Part shown: piece by piece, positions 50,519 to 60,607 of the stretch
Layout: every line of letters begins with the position of its first letter
Position numbering within the stretch: position 1 is the first letter of the stretch
NCBI GenBank assembly: GCA_028751875.1
Contig: CM054155.1
Span: 54,084,171 to 54,148,170, forward strand
Source: Rapana venosa
Lineage: Eukaryota; Mollusca; Gastropoda; Neogastropoda; Muricidae
Length of the DNA stretch: 64,000 nucleotides
Direction: 5' to 3'
Program-made: the position numbers and the translations under genes
The notes under the pieces: generated by a model
The model's database searches: none
What the model saw: the letters and a program-made list of their open reading frames with translations, nothing else
Told to the model about the DNA's origin: nothing

Positions 50519-50545
50519 CACACACACACGCACACACACTGCAGG
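50519..50545. repeat. (CA)n microsatellite
   Basis: Short CA tract at the 3' end of LINE-E. Confidence 0.85.
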
Positions 50546-50755
50546 TACACATGCACAGACACGCAACGTATGGGCAAGCGTGTACAAATAACACAAATCA
50601 TGCTGGATAAAAATCCATACACATGTACATTTCCTAACATGTCATAATAACCTTATGAAACAATCATCAAAATATGATAACCACACATTGCACCGGTAAA
50701 AACAAACAATGAACATTATTTGAAGCACGAAAAACACAAGCAACATAGCATCAAA

Positions 50756-50831
<76 letters not shown>

Positions 50832-50933
50832 CACACACACACACAACACACACACACACACAATACATACACACACATACACACACACACGTGCACGCAA
50901 AAGCACGCACACACACACACTCACCACACACAC

Positions 50934-50985
<52 letters not shown>

Positions 50986-51002
50986 ACACACACACACACA
51001 CA
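50756..51002. repeat. Long (CA)n microsatellite
   Basis: About 245 bp of CA with a few interruptions; it gives long Thr-His and Val-Cys frames that are not genes. Confidence 0.97.
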
Positions 51003-52340
51003 GTCGAAGCAAAAACAAATTATCCTAAAAGGGCTAGACATATTTCGTGTTTAACGCCTATTGGTATTTATGTATCAGACCTTTTTCAAAAGTCAGGGCT
51101 TAATCATTATGAAATAGAAATGCAGAAAGAAGCTTTGCCATGCCCTTCGTGGGAAATAAATAAAGCATATTTTGATATAGAATGTACTAATGAAAAAAAG
51201 AACGAAAACCAAAATATCATGGTTGCAGATATCCAATCACATATTGAAAATAAGTATACTGACAACTTAAAAGTATATACAGATGGGTCAGTCTTAGGAA
51301 AATAATGAAGCTGGTTCAGCATTCGTCATACCAGCTCTAAAAACAGAGAAATCATACTATCTTGGTAAACATCATTCAATATTTACAGCTGAACTTATTG
51401 CAATTCTTATGGCTCTTAACTATATTCTTGATTTTGCATTTCCCATCATTCCTATCTTACTTTGTGTAGATTCTAAGTCGGTACTGTATGCTATCAAATC
51501 CCCAAATTCCAGGAAAGTATCCAGAATCATTTTTGAAATTAAATATGTCATACACCTTTTAGTTTAAGAAGTATTCCTGTCTCCTTTTGTTGGGTACCTT
51601 CGCACGTTGGAGTTTTTTCAAATGAGTGGGCTGACAGAGCTGCAAAAAGGGGGCAAGACATCATTTTAATCAATAGAACTGCATGTCCCATTATCTCTAC
51701 AGGAGGGATACAGTTTATTAGAACAGACGTCGTGGAGTAAGTGGAGAGAATCAGATCAATTCAAGGAACGATCTTTAAAGAATTGCCTGACTAATGGCCT
51801 TATTTCATGTTACATGACTCCTTCTCAAACACATTTAAGTATTGCAACCACAAGAAGAGTTAATGCACTATATTTTAGATTAAAATTAAATGCATTTATA
51901 ACAAAATGTTGTAAAAATGTGAGGTGCCTCTGTGGGGAACATATTTCCAACACTCACATCATATTTGAGTGTTCAATTGTAAAACCTTTTTTACCCACAT
52001 TTTGTGAGCAGTCTGTGGAAACTGTTTTTAAAAATCCGAAATTAGCCTTTGCCATTGTTAAATGTCTATTGCACAGCCCATTAGAGTATTTGTTGTAGTT
52101 ATTTTATAGATGTTTCATGTTAACAATTTGTTGAATTTAAATGTTTACTCATGTTTAAGATTCCCCCCACCCCTTTAATTGCATGAAAATACCAACACAC
52201 ATGTTACCTAATCAGTCTTTTCTCTGTACATTCCCCTCTCCACTACATCCACTACATTTTCCACATCCTTTGTCTAATATCACTAAGAGTGAACAGACGT
52301 TAAATTGAAGACAACAACAACACACACACACACTCAGTTC
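51003..52340 (+). mobile_element. LINE-F: I-like non-LTR retrotransposon, 5'-truncated, RNase H end
   Basis: Only the 3' end is left: an RNase H domain, a C-terminal Cys/His finger and a 3' UTR. The UTR ends in CTAATATCACTAAGAGTGAA, ACGTTAAATTGAAGACAAC and a CA tail at 52,310-52,335. An RNase H domain after the RT is typical of the I group. The 5' truncation point coincides with the (CA)n tract at 51,002. Confidence 0.85.
51120..52098 (+). pseudogene. LINE-F RNase H domain and Cys/His tail
   Basis: The RNase H domain would cut the RNA of the RNA-DNA hybrid. Catalytic landmarks are visible: VYTDGSVLG near 51,270-51,297 (Asp), FTAELIAILMAL near 51,377-51,415 (Glu), CVDSKSVLYAI near 51,462-51,495 (Asp), and VPSHVG...NEWADRAAK near 51,593-51,645 (Asp). 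The frame shifts at 51,297-51,305 and stops occur near 51,566. The last piece (51,814-52,098) holds CRCLCGEHISNTHIIFEC-like spacing, a finger near 51,922-51,975. All four acid residues are kept, but the frame is broken. Confidence 0.85.
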
Positions 52341-52439
52341 AACAAGCACACTTACCCAATGCATGTTACACAAAATTATACAAGTATGTGTGGTACGCTT
52401 TTTTGAAAGATTATGGACTACTTTTCTCTTTATAAAGAC

Positions 52440-54768
52440 GGATTTTGTTCCATAATTTGCTACCAGAATAAACAAGGGATGACATAAACGGATCGGTTCT
52501 TGGACGAGGAGTAACAACACTACTTTTGTTTTGAACAGTTTTAGAAGGGAACCTCTGACAAATAGAATGAGGAGCTAGTTTATTCATAATCTTCTACATA
52601 AAGTATACATTTATTAAAGAGACAATATAAACTAAAAGGAAGAATGTTGAACTCTTTGTAGCTATTAATTTCTAAGGGAGTAGTTCTAAGCAGATTTAAC
52701 TGGAGAGAACGTTTATATACTCTCTCAAGTTGTTGTAAACATTTTTTACTTGCCATATCCCAGCTTGTAGATGCATAATCAAGACCAGGTTTTATGTAAG
52801 CGTAGAGGAATAATCTTCGAGTATCCTGATTAAGGAAATATTTTATTTTGTTAAGTTGGAATATCTTCTTAGATATCTTTTTGAAATGCTAAAAACATGA
52901 TTAGACCATGACAAGTTATTATCCATATGTAGACCAAGTAGTTTATATGAGCTGACTTCTTCTGATACTTTATCGTAAATCTTTATTCCATTTAGTTTGG
53001 TTTTAAAGTTTTGGCGCTGTTCTCTTGTTTCAACAACAATGAATTTTTATTTCAGAGGATGGAGAGCCATGTGATCGCACTCTGTCCATACAGCTAGATT
53101 TTTAAAGTCTTTTTGCAAAATTTTACCTACATAGTTTATATCATAACCAGTTGTATGTATGGTAGTGTCGTCAGCACAGAGTTCAGAAGTGGAAGAAACA
53201 TGGAGAGGAAGATCGTTGATATATATTGAAAAAAGACTAGCCCTAGCACGGAACCTTGAGGAATACCATACTTCATAGGCAAAAGGGACGACATAATTGA
53301 ATCTTGATAAACAGCTTGCCTTGTTTTATCAAAAAAAGAGGTAATTAGTTTTACTGAGTCTGCGCATAAACCATACATAGCCAGTTACTCTACTACGAGA
53401 TTATGATCAATACAGTCAAATGCCTTGGCAAAGTCTACAAAAGTTGCTCCAGTTAAGTTTTATTTTGCTGCCTCATCTTTCTGTGACGTCCCCCGCCCTG
53501 CTGTTCCTACGCCGCTCATTCCAATCTCCCCGCCACAGCCATACCCAGATTTGTTATGTCTCATCTTCAGAGTCGGAGGTCCACAGGGAGCCCATCACTA
53601 TCAGGCCGCCGTGGGGCCACCAGCCAGAGGGGCCCTGCACTGCTGCTGGGTCACTTCGGTGGTGTTCAGTGGTGCCTGTTCTGAGCTAACATACGCAGGA
53701 AACCACCTACTAAATCCCCTACTAACGACAGTATTAGCTCAATCGCGGACCCAGACTGAGTGAGTTGCCCACCCGACGTGGCAACCACGACAATGTCCCT
53801 CCAACGACTGTCCCCGCGAACCTCAAACCCCAAAGGCCCTGACACAAACTCACCACAGGCACAGAAGTGTATGGGTAAACCAAATTTGAGGTCACCATGA
53901 GACCAGAGCAACTGAGACCACCGAATCAGCCAACTTTGTTTTATTGCATGATGATCAATGACAATGAGGGTGGCATAATTATGCTGCTGTGAAAGTGCAT
54001 ATGCTTTGAGACTACTTGACAGCGTTCTACTATATGCTTACTATCATAATATATCCCGCGTCAACCGGCCCGAGAGACACAGGCACCTGCAATGTTGTTT
54101 AGGTAATTTGAGCAACACTCTCAAACTCACATCCGTTAAGTGGATGAAGCTCGACCGTGTGGTCCCAGTCTTCCCACTGAGCTCACAGGACACTCACTCT
54201 AGGTAGGAGCCGGCCGGAGTCCGAAAAATCCTTATGACTCTTATGGGAATTGAACCCGCGACCTTCCAGTCAATAACCCAAGGTGCTTAACCACTGCGCC
54301 AATGCGGCTGGTTCCAGTTAAGATATTACTGTTAATATTTAAATGTCATTACTCTATGAGATTGCTTAGTGCAGTATGACAAGAATGATTTTCTCTAAAG
54401 ACACTTTGATTAGGATGAAATGAAAGTTTTGTTTAGTAAAGTGTGATAGAAGACATTGCTTTAAATGCTTTTCTAAAGGTTTAGATAAGATAGATAGGAT
54501 CGAAATAGGTCGATAGTTGGAAGGGCCATTTGGATTTCTAGATTTAAGAATAGGTACAGTTTTGGCAATTTTAAACATTTGAGGATAGCAACTTTTTCTC
54601 AATACAGAGATTATAGATATATGTAAGTGTTCAAAGATTACTTGCATGGACATCTTCAAAATGTTGCTGTCTAGGTTATCTAAACCATGGGGGTTTATTT
54701 GCTTTAATGAACACAACTCCTTATGCACTTCATGCACACCAATACATTTGAAGGACAGTTAAGACTTT
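52440..54768 (-). pseudogene. LINE-G reverse transcriptase, split by a SINE
   Basis: Minus-strand order: PHGLDNLDSNILK near 54,700-54,660, PNGPSNYRPISILSILSKPL near 54,535-54,475, then across the SINE FVDFAKAFDCIDHN near 53,435-53,395, GIPQGSVLG near 53,270-53,243, and SELCADDTTIHTT near 53,185-53,150 (catalytic pair, here CADD). The C-terminal SLVYSGSKLWNKI lies near 52,490-52,450. Stops and shifts are frequent. The family is close to LINE-E in its C-terminus, but the two copies are clearly different elements. Confidence 0.85.
53458..54312 (-). mobile_element. SINE-C: long tRNA-headed element, 855 bp, with target-site duplication
   Basis: Flanked by TCCAGTTAAG at 53,448-53,457 and 54,313-54,322. 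On the minus strand it begins CCAGCCGCATTGGCGCAGTG with an A box TGGCGCAGTGGTTA (54,301-54,288) and a B box GGTTCAATTCC (54,256-54,246). The rest is GC-rich and unlike the LINEs around it, ending in GCAAAATAAAACT. At 855 bp it is much longer than a normal SINE. It may be composite, or the head may drive an unrelated passenger. Part of its body (about 53,925-54,015) resembles 61,690-61,830. Confidence 0.82.
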
Positions 54769-54776
54769 ATTGACTT

Positions 54777-55153
54777 CATCATCATCATCATCAACCATTA
54801 CACCCCAGTGGTGTGTAGGGCAGCAACAAAGCGCTTCCACTCCTGCCTATCCTGGGCTAACCTAGTCACTGATCCCCAAGAGTGCTGCATGGCCTTCATC
54901 TCACTTTCTACAGTCCTCCTCCAAGTTGCTTTTGGTCTTCCTTTCTTTCTCCTTCATTCTGGGGTCCAGTGCAATGCTGTTCTTGTGATTGACTGTGGGT
55001 CTCTTTGGAGGATGTGCCCAATCCACTTCCACCGTCGTCTGGTGATGATGGTTCCCATGTCCTCTTGCCTACATCTCAGTAGTAGGTCATCATTGGAGAT
55101 CTTCTCAGGCCAAAAGATCCGGAGAATTCTTCGGAGGCATACGGTGTGAAAGG
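54777..55153 (-). mobile_element. RTE-like 3' fragment with 8-bp target-site duplication
   Basis: On the minus strand the text RRILRIFWPEKISNDDLLLR (near 55,130-55,070), RRRWKWIGHILQRD and ITRTALHWTPE is the C-terminal region of an RTE-like LINE, followed by GRPKATWRRT and a (GAT)n tail ending at 54,777. ATTGACTT flanks it at 54,769-54,776 and 55,154-55,161. It is heavily 5'-truncated (377 bp). It belongs to the LINE-C type rather than the LINE-H type, judging by GHILQRD and the tail unit. Confidence 0.85.
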
Positions 55154-55280
55154 ATTGACTTGGAGTTGCACAATTTCTGTAAAAGAGGTAAGTCATTGAA
55201 TTCTGAGCGGTCATTTACAATTTTGTCTGCAATAGAACAAAAGTGTTAATTGATATTTTCTGCAGATAGACCCGTACCTG

Positions 55281-55406
55281 ATGAAACACATGATGAAGAT
55301 GATTTAAAGCGGTATGAAATAAAATCTGAGCGCTTTGATTTGTTGCTTTACAAGATTCAGCGCTATATAAATTCCATACATTATTATTATTATTATTATT
55401 ATTATT
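55281..55406 (+). mobile_element. SINE-B, 5'-truncated copy
   Basis: Starts within the body (GATGATTTAAAGCGGTATGA) and has AATCTGAGCGCTTTGATTTG and AAGATTCAGCGCTATATAAA, then (ATT)n. Flanked by TACCTG at 55,275-55,280 and 55,407-55,412, a short but plausible duplication because the LINE-G text continues across it. Confidence 0.8.
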
Positions 55407-55412
55407 TACCTG

Positions 55413-56278
55413 CTAATTGCTTTCCAGAGAGACTTTTTGTCCTTCTTAGATGATATTAACTCACTGAAATATTCTTTTTTGCACTTCATTTCATGAAACT
55501 CACTTTATTACGCTATCCTTAAATTTTTCATCTTTTCCTGTTGATTTTAGTAAGTTATCTCGGAAGGTTATGGCTTCATTAATTTCATCAGTTAACCAGG
55601 GGGGGGGGGGGGGGGTTGGGGGGGGGTTATCTCTAGCTTTAACCCATTTGATTCTAAGAGGGGCGTGACTTTTAAAGATTAATGAAAAAATCCTATACCA
55701 AATGTCAAGTGCTTTGTCTGGGTCAGTAAACTGATAAATATTAGAGAAGTTTGCTTTAAATAAGTCGGACAAAATATTTTCTGCATTAAACGTTCTATAG
55801 CTGCGAAAAGAAATGTATTTGTGTTTGCATCTGGGTATTTTAGCACCTTTTTTAGACCATGTAAAACATACTGGATGATGATCACTAAGACCATAAACAG
55901 GTAAAGACAGTTCTACAATGTTAGATGAAGGGATTGTGTATATATGGTCAATCAGTAGAGCAGAACGTAGAGTTTTCTTTGTGGGAGAGTTTACTAAGTG
56001 TGACAGATTATACACCTTAAATATGTTTTTCCATTTATCATTAGGCTCAAATAAATAAATATTGAAATCATTGAGTAAAATTAGTTCAGTTGAGTAGTTA
56101 CAAACATCATCCATCATTTGGTCAGAATTACCAAACCAACTAATGCCATCATCTGGGTTTCCATGAAAAAAATCCGACTCGTACTGGTTTAGCTCCCTTT
56201 AGGCGTACTTCTAGCCATATACATTCAATGTCAGAGTTATCAAATAATGTTATATGCTTATAATTTACTGACTGATTT
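55413..56278 (-). pseudogene. LINE-G endonuclease domain, C-terminal part
   Basis: Minus-strand landmarks: ILLNDFNIYLFE near 56,080-56,045 (normally GDFN, here NDFN), LIDHIYT near 55,962-55,942, and LSDHHPVCFTW near 55,893-55,860 with the Asp-His pair. A Pro-rich stretch near 55,597-55,627 comes from a G-run on the plus strand. The N-terminal half lies beyond the (TA)n tract and, past the RTE insert, at 58,761-58,850 (GFKVGFLN and GFSESRLS are the landmarks near the junction). The longest open piece is 205 codons. Confidence 0.83.
55597..55627. repeat. Poly-G run
   Basis: G run of about 30 bases broken by TT, within the LINE-G endonuclease; the length is probably unreliable. Confidence 0.85.
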
Positions 56279-56289
56279 ATATATATATA

Positions 56290-56362
<73 letters not shown>

Positions 56363-56365
56363 ATA
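56279..56365. repeat. (TA)n microsatellite inside LINE-G
   Basis: Pure TA with three TAT/ATT phase slips; it splits the endonuclease reading frame. Confidence 0.95.
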
Positions 56366-56578
56366 GGTTATTAATTCTGTTTCTAATTTGGTTTTGGCAT
56401 CTCGTCTGATAGAATTATAGCATGGAACTGATAATATATCATCTGCAACATTATGTGACAACCTTGATTCAGAAAAACCAACAATATTAAATGAACTATT
56501 TACATTTGACAACATGGAGGGCAAAGCTGAAACTATATTTAGCAGATGACAAACATTTAAAAAGCCTACTTTGAATCC

Positions 56579-58749
56579 GTCTAAAGAAAATCCACAAGCG
56601 GAACAACATCAGGATCAAATTTGACATCGAGAAACTGAAGGACCCAGAGGTATTAGAAATCTTTCAAGCAAGGATAGGTGGAAAGTTTGCAGCACTCACT
56701 GTGATAGACTCAGACATAGATACACTGACGAATAGTTTCAATACAGCAGTGACTGAAACAGCAAACGAGCTTCTTGGCAAACACTGACCAGTCAAAAAAC
56801 CATGGGTCACACCTAACATCCTACAACTATGCGACAAGCGTAGAGAGTTGAAGAAAGAGAAAAATGAAACAAAAGAAAGAGCAGAACAATATAGGGCAGT
56901 CAACAAAAGAATCAGGAAGTCCATGACGGAGGCAAAAGAGAAATGGATCGGTGAACAGTGCCAAGACATTGAAGAGAACATCAAGAAAAACAATAGCAAG
57001 AAAGCATATCAGCTGGTGAAAGACCTGACTAGCACGAAACAGAGAAAAGGTTTAACAATCCAAGACAAAAATGGGAAGTGTCTCACTGACGACCAGGTTA
57101 TTCTGAACAGATGGACAGAATACTGCTCCGACCTGTATAACTATAGAACCGCAGGGGATCCAGAAGTCCTTAATGTACCCGAAAGCAAAGACACAGACAG
57201 TCACCCTATCCTCCGAGAAGAAGTGGAAACAGCAGTCAGATCGCTGAAAAAGGGGAAGTCAGCAGGGGCTGACAACATTCCAGCTGAGTTGGTCCGAGCT
57301 GGAGGGGAAGCCATGATCAGCGCCCTACTAAGAATCTGCAACAAGATCTGGCAGACAGGAAAATGGCCAACACCATGGACACAGTCACTCATCATCACCC
57401 TCCCCAAGAAAGGAAATCTACAACAATGCCATAATTACCGCACAATCAGCCTCATATGTCACCCAAGCAAGGTCATGCTGCAGATAATATTGAATAGACT
57501 GAAGCCACAAGCAGAGACCATCATTGCTGAGGAACAAGCAGGTTTCAGAGCAGGGCGCAGCACAACAGAACAGATATTCAACCTCAGAATACTATGTGAG
57601 CGGTACCTTTAACATCAACAAGACCTTTACCACGTATTTATCGATTTTAAGAAGGCATTTGACAGGGTGTGGCATGCAGCTTTGTGGGCAACCATGAATT
57701 TGTACAGCATCAATGCAAACCTGATCAGAGTCATCAAACAGCTGTACAGCGAGGCCACCAGTGCAGTGTACTACAACAACAACATTGGAGAATGGTTTCG
57801 AACAACAGTTGGAGGTAAGGCAGGGCTGTCTACTCTACCCACTCTTTTCAACTCTTCGTTGAGAGAATCATGGCTGATGCACTGGAACATCATGAAGGAT
57901 CAGTCAGCATTGGTGGCAGAACGATCACAAACCTCCGCTTCGCAGATGACATTGATGGAATAGCAGGATCAGAAAAAGAGCTTGCCAGCCTAACAGAACA
58001 CTTGATTAAGGCCTCCAAAACATACGGCATGGAAATCAGTGCAGAGAAGACCAAACTGATGACTAATAACACCAACGGCATTAGCACTGATATCAGGGTT
58101 AATGACCAGAAGCTGGAAACAGTTCAAGGCTTCAAGTACCTGGGAGCCATTGTATCAGACCAGGGATCCAAGCCAGAAGTAGTATGCAGGACTGCACAGA
58201 CAATAACAGCTTTGTCAAAACTAAACACCATCTGGAAAGATAAGAATATCTCACTTATCTCCAAGATCAGACTAATGCGCTCCCTTGTTATATCCATATT
58301 TCTGTATGCCTGTGAATCATGGACCCTGACTGCAGATTTGGAGAGAAGAGTACAGGCAGTGGAGATGAGATGCTTTCGGAGACTCCTTGGCATCTCCTAC
58401 AAAGACCACATAAGCAACGAAAGCGTGCATAACAGAATCCAGCAAACCCTTGGACCCTATGAGAACCTTCTAACGATCGTGAAAAAGCGTAAACTTAAAT
58501 GGTATGGGCATGTCACAAGATCCCAAGGAATTACAAAGACAGTTTTGCAAGGCACTGTCCAAGGAGGAAGAAGAAGAGGCAGACCAAGGAAGAGCTGGGA
58601 GGATAACATCAACGAATGGACAGGCCTAGAACTCAACAAAACCCTGAGAAAGGCAGAACAGAGAGAGGAATGGAGGGAACTGGTTGTTGAGTCTTTGAGG
58701 GTGCCCCCACGGTCGTCAGACTACGGGACAGATAGATAGATAGATAGAG
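56579..58749 (+). mobile_element. LINE-H: RTE-like non-LTR retrotransposon, 5'-truncated, recent
   Basis: The insert lies between ACTTTGAATCC at 56,568-56,578 and its copy at 58,750-58,760. It is 2,171 bp long, starts after the endonuclease, and ends in a (GATA)n tail at 58,730-58,749, typical of RTE elements. The coding text is continuous except for a TGA at 56,785, a TAA at 57,610 and a shift near 57,815-57,865. It interrupts LINE-G. Confidence 0.92.
56599..58739 (+). pseudogene. LINE-H reverse transcriptase and C-terminal domain
   Basis: One frame runs from 56,599 to about 57,830, with IKFDIEKLKDPE near 56,611, KKGKSAGADNIPAELVRAGG near 57,246-57,305, LPKKGNLQQCHNYRTISL near 57,400-57,455, EEQAGFRAGRSTTEQIF near 57,530-57,580 and VFIDFKKAFDRVWHA near 57,633-57,678 (first catalytic Asp). 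After the shift that wrecks VRQGCLL (57,812-57,860) a second frame runs 57,870-58,739 with LRFADDIDGIA near 57,932-57,965 (catalytic pair), KYLGAIVSDQG near 58,135-58,165, LYACESWTL near 58,305-58,330 and RRRGRPRKSWEDNI near 58,570-58,610. It ends at a TAG that forms part of the GATA tail. The first Met at 56,848 is not a real start. Confidence 0.92.
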
Positions 58750-58950
58750 ACTTTGAATCCATATGTAGTAGCCAACCATTGGAATTGGACAGTTTTGTCA
58801 TTGTTTATAGAATTAGTCAAACTAATGGAAAACTTATACACTATAATAATCTTATTCTAAGCTTGCACAATTTTAGCAAACCAACAAAACAAAACTTGAA
58901 ATGGAGACAAATAACTAATGCAAAAATATATCTCCACAACACTTACTCTA

Positions 58951-59216
58951 CCAACAAGCCCAAAACCAAAGAGCAGAAAGTCAAACTTTGGGAATGAAAA
59001 TACCACTCTAATAAAAAATTAAATAAGCAAAGAAAGGGAATTAAGAACAACCTTAAAGTGAATGCAAAACAAACAACAAACTGTGGGTCAATCCAATAAT
59101 AAAGTTGATTAACCAGTATTAAACAACACTCATTAAATCTGTCAAGAGAGAATAATCTTGCCTAACCTTATGATTTTTATCAGTTCATTTTAGCATCACA
59201 CTGAGTTAATGTCGTG

Positions 59217-59218
<2 letters not shown>
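58951..59218. other. AT-rich flank without a recognisable gene
   Basis: Possible 5' UTR of LINE-G or unique sequence; no coding or repeat signal beyond AT-richness. Confidence 0.4.
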
Positions 59219-59289
<71 letters not shown>

Positions 59290-59335
59290 ACACACACACA
59301 CCACCACCACCACCCCAAACACACACACACACATC
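59219..59335. repeat. (CA)n microsatellite with CCA interruption
   Basis: About 70 bp of pure CA, then CACCAC units and more CA. Confidence 0.97.
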
Positions 59336-59550
59336 TGACATGCATACGCCAATATGCAATCAAAACATGCATGTGCCCCTGCATGCATGCCTCCCTTAGG
59401 ATTTGCACAATGCACCCACCATACAGCCTGCATAGCACGTGTGCGCCCCCAGGATGCACAACATACATGCACCTCTCGTGAAACAACGTGGAGCGTCTCC
59501 CAGGGTGCACATAACGCGCGTCCTATAGGGAACATCCCCTGAGTGATCAC
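59336..59550. other. GC-richer spacer with ATGCATGC motifs
   Basis: Irregular repeats of TGCATG and GCACAA; related by eye to the minisatellite that follows (both use CATGCACC and AGCACA). No gene. Confidence 0.5.
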
Positions 59551-59840
59551 AGCACACATGACCCCCAGGAAGCACACTGTCCTCTACACTACAGGAAGCA
59601 CAGCACACATGACCCCCAGGAAGCACACTGTCCTCTACACTACAGGAAGCACAGCACACATGACCCCCAGGAAGCACACTGTCCTCTACACTACAGGAAG
59701 CACAGCACACATGACCCCCAGGAAGCACACTGTCCTTCTCAACACTACCCCGAGAACGCCCCACAAAAACCCCACAATGATCCCCCAGGAAGCACACTGT
59801 CCTCTACACTACAGGAAGTACAGCACACATGCACCTCCCT
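59551..59840. repeat. 51-bp minisatellite, about five copies
   Basis: The unit starts CATGACCCCCAGGAAGCACA and ends with CTACAGGAAGCACAGCACA. CATGACCCCC falls at 59,557, 59,608, 59,659 and 59,710, an exact 51-bp period; a diverged unit follows at about 59,740-59,840. As 51 is a multiple of three, a 17-residue repeat appears in the open frames; it is not evidence of a gene. Confidence 0.95.
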
Positions 59841-60361
59841 TCAAGAACAGCATACATCAGGAACTCAGGGAGCAATACATGCATGTCCCTTTAACCAAAT
59901 ACAGCAGGCATGCACCCATAAATAGGCACCATAGGCATTTTCAATTGGATGTACACAAGAACACACACACACACACACACTGATCTAAGTGTCAGCTTTT
60001 TGCAGAGTTAACCAGTTTTGAAGGTGCCAGAATAGTATTCAATTTTCTTCTTCTAGTTTTTGTTTGTTTGTTTTCTGTTAAAGCATGTTTGCTACCACTC
60101 ACAAATTTTGATATTGGTGGCTTACACTTCAAAAGTTCTACTTTATGATAACACTTTCAGTGAATGTAAACACAGGGACAAAATAACTGGGTATGTTTAT
60201 CCTTCACACTGTATTGCCACAGTTTTCCTGGGGCACGATTTCTGCTTTATCTGTTTTAGCTCAGAAGAAACTGTGCCAAAACAAGATTTTAATGACTAAT
60301 TTTCTTTATTACATTTTTCAGTTTTGTGTCTGTATCAAAGATAGTGTTCTCAGTATCACTG

Positions 60362-60385
60362 ACAAAAGAGAGAGGGGAGAGAGAG

Positions 60386-60434
<49 letters not shown>
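60362..60434. repeat. (GA)n tract
   Basis: GAGAGA repeat ending 38 bases before the candidate splice acceptor of the exon at 60,473. Confidence 0.95.
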
Positions 60435-60436
<2 letters not shown>

Positions 60437-60472
60437 TGACTGATGACGATCCTTTACTTTCTTGTATTGAAG

Positions 60473-60607
60473 ACCCCAAGCCGAATTATGTGGGCGGAGA
60501 TTGTACGCCAGGCAAAAATTGCTCGGATTCTCTGGCCATGTGTGGAAAAAACAAGATCTGTGAATGCATTGAGGGCTACGCTGTGGACATAGCTAGCCTT
60601 ACATGCC
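60473..60607 (+). CDS. Candidate internal exon, EB/EGF-like cysteine-rich module
   Basis: A polypyrimidine stretch (CCTTTACTTTCTTGTATTG) ends in AG at 60,471-60,472, and GTACGT follows at 60,608. The 135-bp piece between them has symmetrical phase 1-1 ends, as in exons encoding shuffled extracellular modules. It encodes about 45 residues with six Cys: GGDC, KNC, AMC, KICEC and, after GYAVDIASL, TC. This fits an EB-type or EGF-like fold from a secreted or membrane protein such as a multi-EGF receptor, but I cannot name the gene. The frame continues without a stop into both flanks, so openness alone is not proof. No other exon of the gene was recognised; flanks 59,841-60,470 and 60,608-61,640 would be introns. 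Confidence 0.5.

Larger units (their letters stand above)
52341..58950 (-). mobile_element. LINE-G: CR1-like non-LTR retrotransposon carrying four later insertions
   Basis: On the minus strand the pieces, read from 58,950 down to 52,341, give one ordered ORF2: endonuclease start (58,850-58,761 then 56,567-56,366), endonuclease (56,278-55,413), linker (55,274-55,162), RT N-part (54,768-54,323) and RT C-part (53,447-52,440). Removing the inserts at 53,458-54,312, 54,777-55,153, 55,281-55,406 and 56,579-58,749, with one copy of each flanking duplication, makes the reading text continue across each point (one small shift at the third). There are also independent stops and a (TA)n expansion at 56,279-56,365. 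It is clearly the oldest element in this cluster. Confidence 0.87.

Noticed and set aside
50716..51041. Frames of about 100 codons on both strands, rich in Thr-His or Val-Cys
   Set aside because: They are translations of a (CA)n microsatellite; the same holds for 59,194-59,577 and 22,648-23,268.
54246..54301. tRNA gene-like sequence with A and B boxes
   Set aside because: It is the head of SINE-C: no cloverleaf 3' half follows, and the whole unit has target-site duplications.
59396..59983. Frames with 17-residue repeats
   Set aside because: Same reason: the 51-bp minisatellite is open in several frames on both strands.
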